Source: UBA8914 sp034002905 (GTDB taxonomy: Bacteria > Pseudomonadota > Alphaproteobacteria > UBA9219). From it: DNA of 64,000 nt. The stretch spans positions 1 to 64,000 of the forward strand of contig JAVEZQ010000009.1 of the NCBI GenBank assembly GCA_034002905.1. The letters are read 5' to 3'. Below the pieces are notes generated by a model, which had not been told where the DNA came from, ran no database searches, and worked only from the letters and a program-made list of their open reading frames with translations. Both the position numbers and the translations under genes were made by a program. This document shows positions 25,294 through 33,865 of this stretch, piece after piece (position 1 is the stretch's first letter; each line of letters begins with the position of its first letter).

Positions 25294-25968
25294 ATGAAAA
25301 ATACAAATTCTAATTTCGTCAGCTTTGCGCTGGCCGCTTTAGCTCTAACGCTCCCTGTCTGTTCAGCGAACGCTGAAACGCCCGTCCAAACATCGCGCGA
25401 AATCGCAATGCAACGTGCACAACAGGCCATTAGCACAGCAGAGCGCCAAATATGCGCAACGACAACTTATCTTGTCTGGTCAGTCGAAGCACACCGTCGC
25501 CATCCCAATGTAACCATTGATGAAGAAGCTTTAGCCAAAGCTGCCGAGCTTGGCCCATGCAGCAATAGGCAAGCGAGCTCCAACGTTCGCTTCCACATCC
25601 TCAAGGCGTCCTATAAACTGAATGACATGATAGTCGTAGAGGATGGCTACACGCCACAGATCTTTGCAATCACAGACGAGGTCCAAACAACGGTGCGTAC
25701 CAATCTGTGCCACTCGCTTGCCGATATTTATGGCAAACAATTCAACGGCAGCTCCGCGGGAGCCTTCCTGAACCAATCGATTCTCAAACCCTATTTTGAC
25801 AAAGCCTGCTCGACACAAGGCCGCGGGGACAACCCTAACGATGACGGGGCAACACGCGAGGAAACACTGGAGTTTCTTTTGGAGCGGCTTGCCCCAATAC
25901 CAGACAAAAAGGCAACAAGGAGCGGTGAATCTTTGCTGGTAAACGATTTAATGCCTTTGGTCGGATAA
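25294..25968 (+). CDS. Secreted hypothetical protein
   Basis: This 224-residue protein is not recognised. It has a clear Sec signal peptide (MKNTNSNFVSFALAALALTL, cleavage after ANA near residue 27). The mature part is helical with several cysteines ('QICATTTYLVW', 'GPCSNRQ', 'TNLCHSLADIYG', 'DKACSTQG') that may form disulfides in the periplasm. The gene is single, 277 bases from the divergent xerD, and converges with the large Pro-rich protein gene. Nothing indicates a function. Confidence 0.65.
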   Translation: MKNTNSNFVSFALAALALTLPVCSANAETPVQTSREIAMQRAQQAISTAERQICATTTYLVWSVEAHRRHPNVTIDEEALAKAAELGPCSNRQASSNVRFHILKASYKLNDMIVVEDGYTPQIFAITDEVQTTVRTNLCHSLADIYGKQFNGSSAGAFLNQSILKPYFDKACSTQGRGDNPNDDGATREETLEFLLERLAPIPDKKATRSGESLLVNDLMPLVG

Positions 25969-25992
25969 GGGTTTCTTCACCCCTTAAAGCGG

Positions 25993-28041
25993 TTAAAGCC
26001 CTACCATCAATTCACGCGCTAAAGCTTGCATCTCCATTCGAAGACCAACCATGCGTAAAGCACGGACGATTTCAACCTTAACACCATAGGGAGCATCCTG
26101 TGGTTCTACTCCCATGAGGAGGAGGCTCAACAACACAACCTCCCCACGTCGTCCAGCGTGAGCCGCTTGACGCAACCGTTCCAACAGAACAGGAGAGGGT
26201 GTCATTTCCTTGGCCGAAGATTGCCCTTCAACCACACGATTCCAGCCATCATCAGGTACAACATAGTCAGCAGCCAAGAACAGGAGCAAAGTTCGCCCTG
26301 CCAGCTCCCTTTGGGCATGAAGGACCTTGCCATCGTCCCCTCCCCCGACAAGCGTCGCGTCCAACCATGCTTTAATTTCTTGCGGATAGTCTCCATCCGA
26401 AACAAGGCCAGAGAGAACCAGCAAGGGCCATATGCGTTTCAGTTCATCGGCTACATCGGGGGAACGTCCGGCAACATCGCGCGCAATTTTATGCCATAAC
26501 ATAGCCTTATCGGGTTGTCCTGCCATAGCGTATAAACGCGTCATGCCCGCCGATACGCGATTATAGTCAGATTTGGGCAGGATATCCGCCAAAAGGTCTG
26601 CCACGATTTGTCCGGCGGGACCAATTTGTCCCTGTGGCGGCAGGCTGTTGAGAAAACGCAGCGCCATATCCATTTTTTTATCCGGCAGGCCTTCGTTTTC
26701 AATCGCACGAAGCATCATCGCCCGATCCACCGATGTTGTTGTACGGGTTGAGTTCGCGCTCGCAACCTCTTGAGAAGACGGCTCATAACTCTTGTAGGCT
26801 TGCAGCAACTGATCCTTGGTCAGTACGCCCTTAGCGGCCATACGCTCGGCCATGTCAAGGCGCGCACTTTCTTTTTGTGCTTTCGTTTGGATTAATCCCG
26901 GGACCATACTTGCCTCGGCACGGATATAGAGCTCGGGAGGCAGGGCTAATTTGGATTCCTCCAGCAAAGCCAAGGTCGTTGGTCGTAACGGGGTCAGATT
27001 GGTTGGCAGAACCTTTTTATCACCCAGAATATTTCGGGATAGCAACACAGCAAACGTATCACGTGCCGCCCCCTTATTCTCCTGCATCACATCAAGGCCA
27101 AGCTGAACCTGTTCTTTTTGTCCGGCTTTAAGCTGACAGATCAACAGAGCCTTTTGCCATTCGAGCTGTGCCTCTTCCTTTGTGCCGTGCGCGGCCATCA
27201 GGCTGGGTATCTTGTCACAAACCGTCTTACTGTTCGGGCTGATAAGCGATGCTTCGGCAAGTTGACGCAATGTCACCGCATCGACAAGGGACGGGTCCGC
27301 CAATAGCGAAAGCTCCCATGCCTGATCCACGGCACCTAGCGCCAACAATCCCTCAAGCCGCCCCGACAAAAGTGTTCGTGTCGGTTTTTCATCCGACGGT
27401 GCAAGAATCGGCGCCGCCGCTGATGACAAGAACAAGCGACGTGCAAGATCGTTGAGAGTCATTGAAGCTGAAGGCAATCGCACAACCGGCAATAAACGAT
27501 CGACAACAAGCCGTGACGTATTGCCCCAGACGGATGACCCAAGTCCACCATGTTCGGGGGATAGCAAACCGAACGTCTCTGGATCGACCGAGGCCAAAGG
27601 CGCCTGTACCACAGGTTGCGGCATGGGAACCGGTGCGACAGATGATGGTTGATCCGGCGCTTTTTCCGCCGCTGGTGGTGAAGGAAGATTAGGCGTAGCG
27701 GCTGGAGACGAAGGGGCCAGCGCAACGGGAGGTGTCGAAACGACAGGAGACGCTGCAGACGGAGCCGGCTGGCCCGAATCCCTTTTAAACTCTTGTTCTA
27801 CATCGCTTTTATTAGCCTCTTCTGGCTTGACTTCGTCCGTTTTTTTCTCGTCTTGCGGTTTGACAAAAGGAGGCGGTTGGGTAAGATCCGGCGAAAGTTC
27901 TGGCTGCACCACAGCAGGGCCCTCCATCGTAGCAGGAGGCAGAAAGCTGGCATCACGCTCTTGGGCCTGAGTTTCTTGAGAGCTGAAGGCAAGAGAAAGG
28001 ATGAAAATCCCAAGAAAAGCGTGTATGAGTTTGAACCGCAT
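25993..28041 (-). CDS. Large exported Pro-rich protein, conserved beside aroK
   Basis: The 682-residue protein has a signal peptide (MRFKLIHAFLGIFILSLAFS), a low-complexity Pro/Ala/Glu/Lys linker to about residue 150, then a long helical domain from 'ETFGLLSPEHGGLGSSVWGN' to the end, with spacing suggestive of TPR-like helical repeats. It is not an enzyme I can name. From memory, Rhodospirillales genomes carry a similar protein, annotated as antifreeze-glycopeptide related, next to aroK; that is context knowledge and was not checked. ATG 28041 has GGAAGAGG upstream; the frame extends 19 codons further. A structural role at the envelope is a guess. Confidence 0.7.
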   Translation of the reverse strand: MRFKLIHAFLGIFILSLAFSSQETQAQERDASFLPPATMEGPAVVQPELSPDLTQPPPFVKPQDEKKTDEVKPEEANKSDVEQEFKRDSGQPAPSAASPVVSTPPVALAPSSPAATPNLPSPPAAEKAPDQPSSVAPVPMPQPVVQAPLASVDPETFGLLSPEHGGLGSSVWGNTSRLVVDRLLPVVRLPSASMTLNDLARRLFLSSAAAPILAPSDEKPTRTLLSGRLEGLLALGAVDQAWELSLLADPSLVDAVTLRQLAEASLISPNSKTVCDKIPSLMAAHGTKEEAQLEWQKALLICQLKAGQKEQVQLGLDVMQENKGAARDTFAVLLSRNILGDKKVLPTNLTPLRPTTLALLEESKLALPPELYIRAEASMVPGLIQTKAQKESARLDMAERMAAKGVLTKDQLLQAYKSYEPSSQEVASANSTRTTTSVDRAMMLRAIENEGLPDKKMDMALRFLNSLPPQGQIGPAGQIVADLLADILPKSDYNRVSAGMTRLYAMAGQPDKAMLWHKIARDVAGRSPDVADELKRIWPLLVLSGLVSDGDYPQEIKAWLDATLVGGGDDGKVLHAQRELAGRTLLLFLAADYVVPDDGWNRVVEGQSSAKEMTPSPVLLERLRQAAHAGRRGEVVLLSLLLMGVEPQDAPYGVKVEIVRALRMVGLRMEMQALARELMVGL

Positions 28042-28123
28042 CAAAAACCTCTTCCGGTCGGACGTGTGGCCTGCACGGCATTTTAGCGCATAACTCATCG
28101 GGGGAAAACGTAAAGTTGATGGA

Positions 28124-28672
28124 ATGATGGATCATAAACCTTTGACCCTCACGAAAAGCCTTGTCCTCATTGGCATGCCCGCTGCCGGAAAGAGTACGAT
28201 TGGCAAGAAAATCGCACGAAAGCTGGATATCGCGTTTTGCGATTCCGATCACGAGATCGTTGCACAATCAAACCGAACAATCCCCGAAATTTTTGCGGCC
28301 CATGGTGAACCTTTTTTCCGAGACGTTGAGCGCAAAACCATCGCCCGGATTATCGAGGGACCGCCTTGCGTCCTTTCAACAGGTGGCGGCGCTTTTATCA
28401 ATGACGAAACACGCGCCCTCGTCAAGAAAGAGGCTTTGTCCGTCTGGCTTAAGGCTGATTATGACGTGCTGCTCGCGCGTATCATGCGCAATGTGGCCTC
28501 ACGCCCCCTTTTTACAAAAGGTGACCCGGCGACAATCCTGCGCGACTTGATGGATAAACGCGAACCCTATTATGCGCAGGCCGATTTGGTCGTCGAAATC
28601 GAAGAACGTAAAATCTACGAAAATGTTCGCTCCCTTTTCGATACGCTACGTCGCGGCGCTTTTGTAAAATAG
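28124..28672 (+). CDS. aroK: Shikimate kinase
   Basis: The 182-residue protein has Walker A GMPAAGKST (residues 17-25), the shikimate-binding 'CDSDHEIVAQSNRTIPEIF' and 'RDVERKTI', then 'VLSTGGGAFI' and a lid with 'SRPLFTKGDPA'. It phosphorylates shikimate at the 3-hydroxyl in the aromatic amino acid pathway. It is followed by aroB after one base, the common aroKB pair, and is divergent from the large exported protein. Confidence 0.95.
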   Translation: MMDHKPLTLTKSLVLIGMPAAGKSTIGKKIARKLDIAFCDSDHEIVAQSNRTIPEIFAAHGEPFFRDVERKTIARIIEGPPCVLSTGGGAFINDETRALVKKEALSVWLKADYDVLLARIMRNVASRPLFTKGDPATILRDLMDKREPYYAQADLVVEIEERKIYENVRSLFDTLRRGAFVK

Positions 28673-28673
28673 A

Positions 28674-29801
28674 ATGATGATGGATTTGACCATGACGCAG
28701 ATTGAAACGCTCTCCCTTTCCTTCACAACCGCCCCGCGCGGCTATGACATCCTGATCGGTGAAGGGGTACTGGAACAGGCAGGAACCCTGATTTCTAGCA
28801 AAATAGGCAAGCGCCGCTGTATTATTATTACAGACGATCATGTCGGACCGCTTTATGCCGAACGCGTTGAAGCTTCTCTCACCCAAGCAGGTCTTGCCTT
28901 TGTACCGACGATTACGCTGCCTGCTGGTGAAGCGCTCAAATGCGCCGACGTTTTGAATGATCTTCTTGAAAAACTGTTTGAAAAAAACATCGACCGCAAA
29001 ACTCTCATTCTCGCCTTGGGCGGTGGTGTTATTGGCGATCTTGCCGGATTTGCGGCCTCGATTGCCCTCCGCGGCCTTGATTTTATACAAATCCCCACAA
29101 GCCTCCTCGCCCAAGTGGATAGCTCTGTCGGGGGAAAAACGGGCATCAATAGCAGCTTTGGCAAAAACACCATCGGCAGCTTTCACCAGCCGCTTTTGGT
29201 GCTCACCGATGTAGCGACGCTTGATACCCTGCCCGATCGTCATATGAAAGCGGGCTATGCGGAAATCGTGAAATACGGCCTGATCCGCGATAAGGCTTTT
29301 TATGAATGGTGCGAGCAAAACGGTGCCAAAGTGATCGCCCGTGGCCGCGCTGCCTGCATTGCCGCCATCCGCCAAAGCTGCGCCCACAAGGCCGAGATTG
29401 TCAGCGCCGATGAAAAAGAAAGCGGCGTGCGCGCCCTGCTCAACCTTGGGCATAGTTTTGGCCACGCCTTGGAAAAGGCTGTCGGTTATAACGATGCTTT
29501 GCTGCATGGCGAAGCGGTTGCGATCGGCACCATTCTGGCGTTTGAGGCGTCCGTATCCATGGGGCTTTGCCCTGCTACCGATGCGCAGCGCGTGCGCACG
29601 CATTTCATGACACTGGGCCTTCCCACTACACCGCCCAAAACAACGGCAAGCATTGAGGATTTAATCGCGTTTATGGGACAGGACAAAAAAGCGCTGAATG
29701 GCGAGATGACCCTGATCCTCCAGCGCGGCATTGGAGACGCCATCATCCAAAAGAACGTCGCCATCGATCCCATTCGCAAAGTTTGGGAAGCGACCTGTTA
29801 A
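28674..29801 (+). CDS. aroB: 3-dehydroquinate synthase
   Basis: The 375-residue enzyme converts DAHP to 3-dehydroquinate using NAD+ and Zn2+. Signatures are 'LALGGGVIGDLAGFAASIAL', 'QIPTSLLAQVDSSVGGKTGI', 'KAGYAEIVKYGLI' and 'LNLGHSFGHALE', with the zinc-binding Glu and His. Several ATGs lie close together at the start (28674, 28677, 28680, 28692) with no clear ribosome site, so the exact start is uncertain; coupling to aroK is likely. Confidence 0.95.
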   Translation: MMMDLTMTQIETLSLSFTTAPRGYDILIGEGVLEQAGTLISSKIGKRRCIIITDDHVGPLYAERVEASLTQAGLAFVPTITLPAGEALKCADVLNDLLEKLFEKNIDRKTLILALGGGVIGDLAGFAASIALRGLDFIQIPTSLLAQVDSSVGGKTGINSSFGKNTIGSFHQPLLVLTDVATLDTLPDRHMKAGYAEIVKYGLIRDKAFYEWCEQNGAKVIARGRAACIAAIRQSCAHKAEIVSADEKESGVRALLNLGHSFGHALEKAVGYNDALLHGEAVAIGTILAFEASVSMGLCPATDAQRVRTHFMTLGLPTTPPKTTASIEDLIAFMGQDKKALNGEMTLILQRGIGDAIIQKNVAIDPIRKVWEATC

Positions 29802-29867
29802 TACGTCGTTTCTCTTGCCATAAAACGAAGGCGTCCTCCCTTTAAAAAACGGGATCCAGCGGCGATC

Positions 29868-29948
29868 CTAACCCCAAAAACCCGGCGCCTGCCTGTACAG
29901 CATCGCTGTACGGTTTCCGGATTCCGCCGGAATGACGAAAAGGGTTAG
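29868..29948. repeat. Nested inverted-repeat element (REP/MITE-like)
   Basis: Outer arms CTAACCC (29868-29874) and GGGTTAG (29942-29948) enclose a perfect inner hairpin, GTACAGC and GCTGTAC around ATC (29895-29911), and the short CCGG..ATTCCGCCGGAATGACG motif that resembles dispersed intergenic repeats in other proteobacteria. It lies between the aroB stop and the convergent hypothetical gene. It may also serve as a transcription end for aroKB. Confidence 0.5.
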
Positions 29949-29966
29949 CGCAGCGGCTGCCAGAAA

Positions 29967-30455
29967 CTAGAGCTCCAACTTATCAAGCGGGGTGCACCCA
30001 ACACCTTTCTTGGCAGCTTCGGCATCATAGTCACCCGGACGAATGGCTGTGTGATGCACCTTTTCTATGTACTTTTCCTTATTCAAAGTAAAAAAGCTGG
30101 GTGTCATATAACCCAAGGCATATGTTCCCACATGGTCTGTGTCACCAGACGAAAGTGAGAACCTCTGAAACACGTCCCCACCCACCATAATACGAACTGG
30201 TCGCCCATCTACCACAACATCCCTTGTAGCTGAGGCGAGGCAAACATTATTGTTCAGTTGATCTTGGATCGATGCGCTGAATTGAGGAGGACTGAACTTC
30301 TTGACAAACTTATCAGTTTCATGGACGACATACAGGCACGCGCCCAAACCTGCACCCATTAACAGGACCTTCCCAGCGAATGAAACGATTTGACGTTTGT
30401 TTTCAGCAAAAAGACGAACGATCGATTTCGTATTCTTCTCAGCCACCTCAGACAT
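29967..30455 (-). CDS. Single-pass membrane protein of unknown function
   Basis: The 162-residue protein has a cytoplasmic N-terminus (about 27 residues), one membrane helix ('VLLMGAGLGACLYVV') and an outer domain with 'NNVCLASATRDVVVDGRPVR' and 'KGVGCTPLDKLEL', where two Cys could pair. I do not recognise it. ATG 30455 is chosen because GGGGAGAG lies just before it. The gene is slightly AT-richer than its neighbours and has no obvious operon partner. Confidence 0.55.
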   Translation of the reverse strand: MSEVAEKNTKSIVRLFAENKRQIVSFAGKVLLMGAGLGACLYVVHETDKFVKKFSPPQFSASIQDQLNNNVCLASATRDVVVDGRPVRIMVGGDVFQRFSLSSGDTDHVGTYALGYMTPSFFTLNKEKYIEKVHHTAIRPGDYDAEAAKKGVGCTPLDKLEL

Positions 30456-30601
30456 TTGATCTCTCCCCTCAATAAAATTAGTAAAAAACACATTCGTTTA
30501 AATGTACCCCCATTCTACCCATCGAAAATAGATGCGCAAGAATGGCTTAAGGTTAATGTTTTAATTAATAGAGATGCATAGATGCTTTCTTAATTCACAC
30601 A

Positions 30602-30799
30602 TCACCCGCTCTGCGCCTCGCCCGCCATTTGTCGGACGGATCGTTTTGTTCTTTCTGTGATTTTTTGGTTCGACCAAGGGCTGCCTCCTCGCAACCGCTC
30701 ATGACCTTGATGGAGCCTTTTAATACGTTCTGCGAGCTCAAGATTCCTTTCCTGTTTCCCTTTTCTTTCCTTTATGCAAGCATTGCGGTGCCTTGACAC
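30602..30799 (-). CDS. Doubtful 65-residue basic ORF (GTG start)
   Basis: A frame starting with GTG encodes a very basic, helical peptide ('ERNLELAERIKRLHQGHERL'). There is no recognised family and no clear ribosome site, and it starts inside the presumed his promoter. It is listed because the 380-base gap before hisC holds nothing else on this strand. It may be a degraded gene or chance. Confidence 0.2.
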   Translation of the reverse strand: MSRHRNACIKERKGKQERNLELAERIKRLHQGHERLRGGSPWSNQKITERTKRSVRQMAGEAQSG

Positions 30800-30820
30800 A
30801 AGGCTCTCGTGCGTGATACT
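30793..30820 (+). promoter_or_regulatory. Probable promoter of the his operon
   Basis: A perfect -35 box TTGACA (30793-30798) is followed after 16 bases by GATACT (30815-30820), a fair -10 box. hisC starts 55 bases downstream behind GTGAGGATGTT. The palindrome described next starts within the -10 box. Confidence 0.6.
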
Positions 30821-30840
30821 GTAATAACGTGATATTACAG
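30819..30840 (+). promoter_or_regulatory. Perfect palindrome at the his promoter, candidate operator
   Basis: CTGTAATA and TATTACAG are exact inverted repeats separated by ACGTGA. The site overlaps the end of the -10 box and the presumed transcription start, where a dimeric repressor would block transcription. The regulator is unknown. A transcript hairpin is the alternative, but the arms are AT-rich and no T-run follows. Confidence 0.55.
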
Positions 30841-30874
30841 CTTTACGGTGTTTTGTTAAATATGTGAGGATGTT

Positions 30875-31954
30875 ATGCGTTCGCTGATGCGCCCCGATTT
30901 GATGGATGTAAATCCCTATGTTTCTGCCTATGTCTTGTCCGGCGGCGTGATTTCGCCTGTACGTCTGGATGCCAATGAAAATCCGTGGGCACCCTTTGGC
31001 CCCATAGGCGAGGTTTGCCTTAGCAACCGTTATGCGGCTTCCGAAGAAGCTGCGCTTTACTCCCGCGTGGCCGAGTTTCTAGGCGTAACAGTGGATGAAA
31101 TCATTTTGGGCCGTGGCAGCAGCGAAGCGATCGATCTGCTTCTTCGCCTATTCTGTCGTGCGGGGCAGGATGAAATCCTGATCTGCCCACCGACTTTTTC
31201 CATGTACGCCGTGAATGCCAAGGTGCAAGGCGCGAAGGTTTTGTCTGTCCCCTTGATGGATAACGGCCAGCTCAATCTGTCCGAGATTGAAAAAACCTGT
31301 ACCGACAACACCAAGCTGATCTTTATTCCGACGCCCAACGCGCCGATGGGCCACACCATGAACCGCGAGGATATGCTCAAGCTCTGTCAGATGCGTGCGG
31401 GCAAGAGTGTCATTGTCGCCGACGAAGCCTATGTCGAACTCGGTGAAACGCCCGAAGGACTTATGGCCGAAACCAAGATCTATCCGAACCTGATCATCCT
31501 GCGCACTTTTTCCAAGGCGCATGGGCTTGCGGGCGAACGCATCGGTCTTGCCTTTGGCAATCCTGAGATTATCGAGATGCTCAAGCGCATTTCCGCCCCT
31601 TATGGCCTTGCGCAAAGCAGCATTCGCGCCGCCCTTGATGCCCTGTCGCCTGCAGGCCTCGCGCTCTATCGCGAACGCGTTGCGATGCTGAAAAGTGAAT
31701 GCAAACGCCTAATCCGCCTTCTGCCTCAATCCGCTTCAGTCGTGCGTGTGTTTGACAGCTGCACCAATTTCTTGCTGATCCAGACCACGAATGCGCAGGA
31801 AACCGAAAAGGAGCTGTTGAAAAATGGCATTCGCGTGCGCACGAAAGTCTGCGCAATCCCTGAGACTTTGCGCCTGTCCATCGGCACACCAGAAGAAAAC
31901 GATGCCATGCTTGCCGCGCTGGGCGTGACCGATCCAGATAAAAAAAAAGAATGA
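30875..31954 (+). CDS. hisC: Histidinol-phosphate aminotransferase
   Basis: The 359-residue PLP enzyme (fold type I) shows 'VRLDANENPWAPFG', 'LGRGSSEAIDLLLRLFCRAG', 'IPTPNAPMGH', 'VADEAYVEL' and the PLP-lysine in 'RTFSKAHGLAGERIG'. It transaminates imidazole-acetol phosphate to histidinol phosphate. It heads the operon hisC-B-H-A-F-IE and overlaps hisB by four bases. hisG and hisD, which precede hisC in enteric bacteria, are absent here. Confidence 0.93.
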   Translation: MRSLMRPDLMDVNPYVSAYVLSGGVISPVRLDANENPWAPFGPIGEVCLSNRYAASEEAALYSRVAEFLGVTVDEIILGRGSSEAIDLLLRLFCRAGQDEILICPPTFSMYAVNAKVQGAKVLSVPLMDNGQLNLSEIEKTCTDNTKLIFIPTPNAPMGHTMNREDMLKLCQMRAGKSVIVADEAYVELGETPEGLMAETKIYPNLIILRTFSKAHGLAGERIGLAFGNPEIIEMLKRISAPYGLAQSSIRAALDALSPAGLALYRERVAMLKSECKRLIRLLPQSASVVRVFDSCTNFLLIQTTNAQETEKELLKNGIRVRTKVCAIPETLRLSIGTPEENDAMLAALGVTDPDKKKE

Positions 31955-32523
31955 CACGCCTTGCTGCCATCAGTCGTGAGACAAAGGAAACCAGAATTGG
32001 CGTTGCCGTTAATCTGGATGGCTGTGAAGCGGATATCAAAACGGGCCTTGGCTTTTTCGATCATATGCTCGATCAAATTGCGCGACATGCTGGAATTGGC
32101 CTGACCTTGCATTGTCGGGGCGATTTACAGGTCGATGCGCACCACACGATCGAAGACTCCGCCCTTGCACTCGGCGAAGCGATCAACAAAGCGCTGGGCA
32201 ACAAGCGTGGCCTTGCGCGTTACGGCTTTACCGTGCCGATGGATGAATCTCTGGCGAGAGTGGCGCTTGATCTGTCCGGTCGTCCCTATTTGAAGTTCGA
32301 AGGAACAATCCCGCCCCAAGGTGCCGGAGAAATGAGCGCGGATATGGTTGACCATTTCTTCCGCTCACTCACGACGACACTGCAAGCAACGATCCACATC
32401 AACGTCACGGGCGAGAATGCGCACCACATGATCGAGGCATGTTTCAAAGCTTTTGCCCGCGCCCTCAAGCAAGCCATTGCGATCGAGGGGGATGCCCTTC
32501 CCTCCACCAAGGGGACGTTATGA
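31951..32523 (+). CDS. hisB: Imidazoleglycerol-phosphate dehydratase
   Basis: The 190-residue protein is the monofunctional dehydratase, without the N-terminal phosphatase of enteric HisB. Metal-binding histidine motifs are present: 'GFFDHMLDQIARHAGIGLTL', 'DAHHTIEDSALALGEA', 'MVDHFFRSL' and 'NAHHMIEACFKAFARAL'. It removes water from IGP to give imidazole-acetol phosphate. It overlaps hisC and hisH by ATGA at both ends, so translation is coupled. Confidence 0.96.
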   Translation: MTRLAAISRETKETRIGVAVNLDGCEADIKTGLGFFDHMLDQIARHAGIGLTLHCRGDLQVDAHHTIEDSALALGEAINKALGNKRGLARYGFTVPMDESLARVALDLSGRPYLKFEGTIPPQGAGEMSADMVDHFFRSLTTTLQATIHINVTGENAHHMIEACFKAFARALKQAIAIEGDALPSTKGTL

Positions 32524-33113
32524 TTGTAATTGTCGATAGTGGCGTTGCCAACCTGACTTCTGTTCTCGCAGCGATGGAACGGCTTGGACGCGAGGCCACG
32601 ATCAGCGATGATCCTGCCACGATTCAACGAGCCGACCATGTGATCCTGCCCGGCGTGGGTGCTGCCAAAGCAGCCATGAAAGCCCTTGAGTCAAAAGGAC
32701 TTGTTGATGTTATACGTGGCCTCACCCAACCGGTTTTGGGGATCTGCCTTGGCCTGCAAATCCTGTTTGACCAATCACAGGAAAGCGGCGGAACGCCTTG
32801 TTTAGGTCTGATAAAGGGAGACGTAGCTGCCTTGCCCAGCGCTCAGGATGCACCTACTCCCCATATGGGTTGGAACCAAATTACCTTTGAGCAACCCGAT
32901 CATCCGTTGTTAAGGGGACTTTTACCGGATGCTTCGTATTATTTCGTTCATAGCTTTGCCGCCGATATCGGCCCCCACACTCTTGCCAGCGCAGCGTATA
33001 ACAAGCCTTTCACGGCAATCGCGGCGCACGGCAATTTTATGGGATGCCAGTTTCATCCTGAACGATCAGGCCATGCAGGCGAGCGCGTTCTAACCAACTT
33101 TTTAGGAATGTAA
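32520..33113 (+). CDS. hisH: Imidazole glycerol phosphate synthase, glutaminase subunit
   Basis: The 197-residue class I glutamine amidotransferase has the nucleophile Cys76 in 'VLGICLGLQILF' and the His-Glu pair in 'GCQFHPERSG'. It releases ammonia from glutamine and passes it to HisF. The start ATG 32520 overlaps the hisB stop (ATGA); the frame extends 27 codons upstream in hisB. It is followed by hisA after one base. Confidence 0.95.
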   Translation: MIVIVDSGVANLTSVLAAMERLGREATISDDPATIQRADHVILPGVGAAKAAMKALESKGLVDVIRGLTQPVLGICLGLQILFDQSQESGGTPCLGLIKGDVAALPSAQDAPTPHMGWNQITFEQPDHPLLRGLLPDASYYFVHSFAADIGPHTLASAAYNKPFTAIAAHGNFMGCQFHPERSGHAGERVLTNFLGM

Positions 33114-33114
33114 C

Positions 33115-33861
33115 ATGCAGCTTTTCCCCGCCATCGACCTTCAGAATGGAACATGCGTTCGTCTTGTGAAAGGCGACTTTGCCGCCTCGACCATGTATGA
33201 AGCCGACCCTATCAAACAGGCCCAGAAGTTCCACGCGGCGGGTGCCTCTTGGCTTCATGTTGTCGATCTGGACGGCGCGCAAGCCGGAAGCGTCAAACAG
33301 CAGATACTCATCGCCCGCTTGATCAAAGAAACCAGCCTGAAAGTTCAGGTCGGCGGTGGCATTCGCAGCACCTATGACATCGAGAAGATGCTGGAAGCTG
33401 GCGCTTCGCGCGTGATTATCGGCAGTCTGGCGGCCAAAACACCAGATCTTGTCGCCGAATGGCTCAAGAAATATGGCGGCGAGAAGCTTGTCCTTGCCCT
33501 TGACGTGCGCCTCAGCTCCAGCGGCATTCCAGAAGTTTTGACCGATGGCTGGAAAACCGGAAGCGCACAATCTCTGTGGAATCTACTAGATCATTATCGC
33601 AATACGCATCTTCAGACGGTTATTTGCACGGATATCAGCCGCGACGGCACGCTCGAAGGTGCCAATGGCGAGCTTTACACGAAAATCCGACAAGTCTGGT
33701 CAACCCTCGATATCATCGCTTCCGGCGGCGTAAACAGCCTTGATGATCTGTCGATCCTTGATGCCGATGGCGTCAGCGGCGCGATCATCGGCAAAGCCCT
33801 TTACGAAGGGCATATCAATCTCGCCGAAGCTATTGCGAAGTTCCAAAGAGAGGCAGCCTGA
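33115..33861 (+). CDS. hisA: ProFAR isomerase
   Basis: The 248-residue TIM barrel has the catalytic Asp8 in 'FPAIDLQNGTCVRL', phosphate-binding glycines in 'VGGGIRS' and 'ASGGVNS', and the second Asp in 'CTDISRDGTLEG'. It isomerises the ProFAR intermediate (an Amadori rearrangement). It is paired in the usual way with hisF, which starts five bases after its stop. Confidence 0.96.
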   Translation: MQLFPAIDLQNGTCVRLVKGDFAASTMYEADPIKQAQKFHAAGASWLHVVDLDGAQAGSVKQQILIARLIKETSLKVQVGGGIRSTYDIEKMLEAGASRVIIGSLAAKTPDLVAEWLKKYGGEKLVLALDVRLSSSGIPEVLTDGWKTGSAQSLWNLLDHYRNTHLQTVICTDISRDGTLEGANGELYTKIRQVWSTLDIIASGGVNSLDDLSILDADGVSGAIIGKALYEGHINLAEAIAKFQREAA

Positions 33862-33865
33862 ACCT

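Noticed and set aside
28512..29603. 363-codon minus-strand frame opposite aroB
   Set aside because: It is antisense to a complete aroB with all signatures and reflects codon-bias shadowing.
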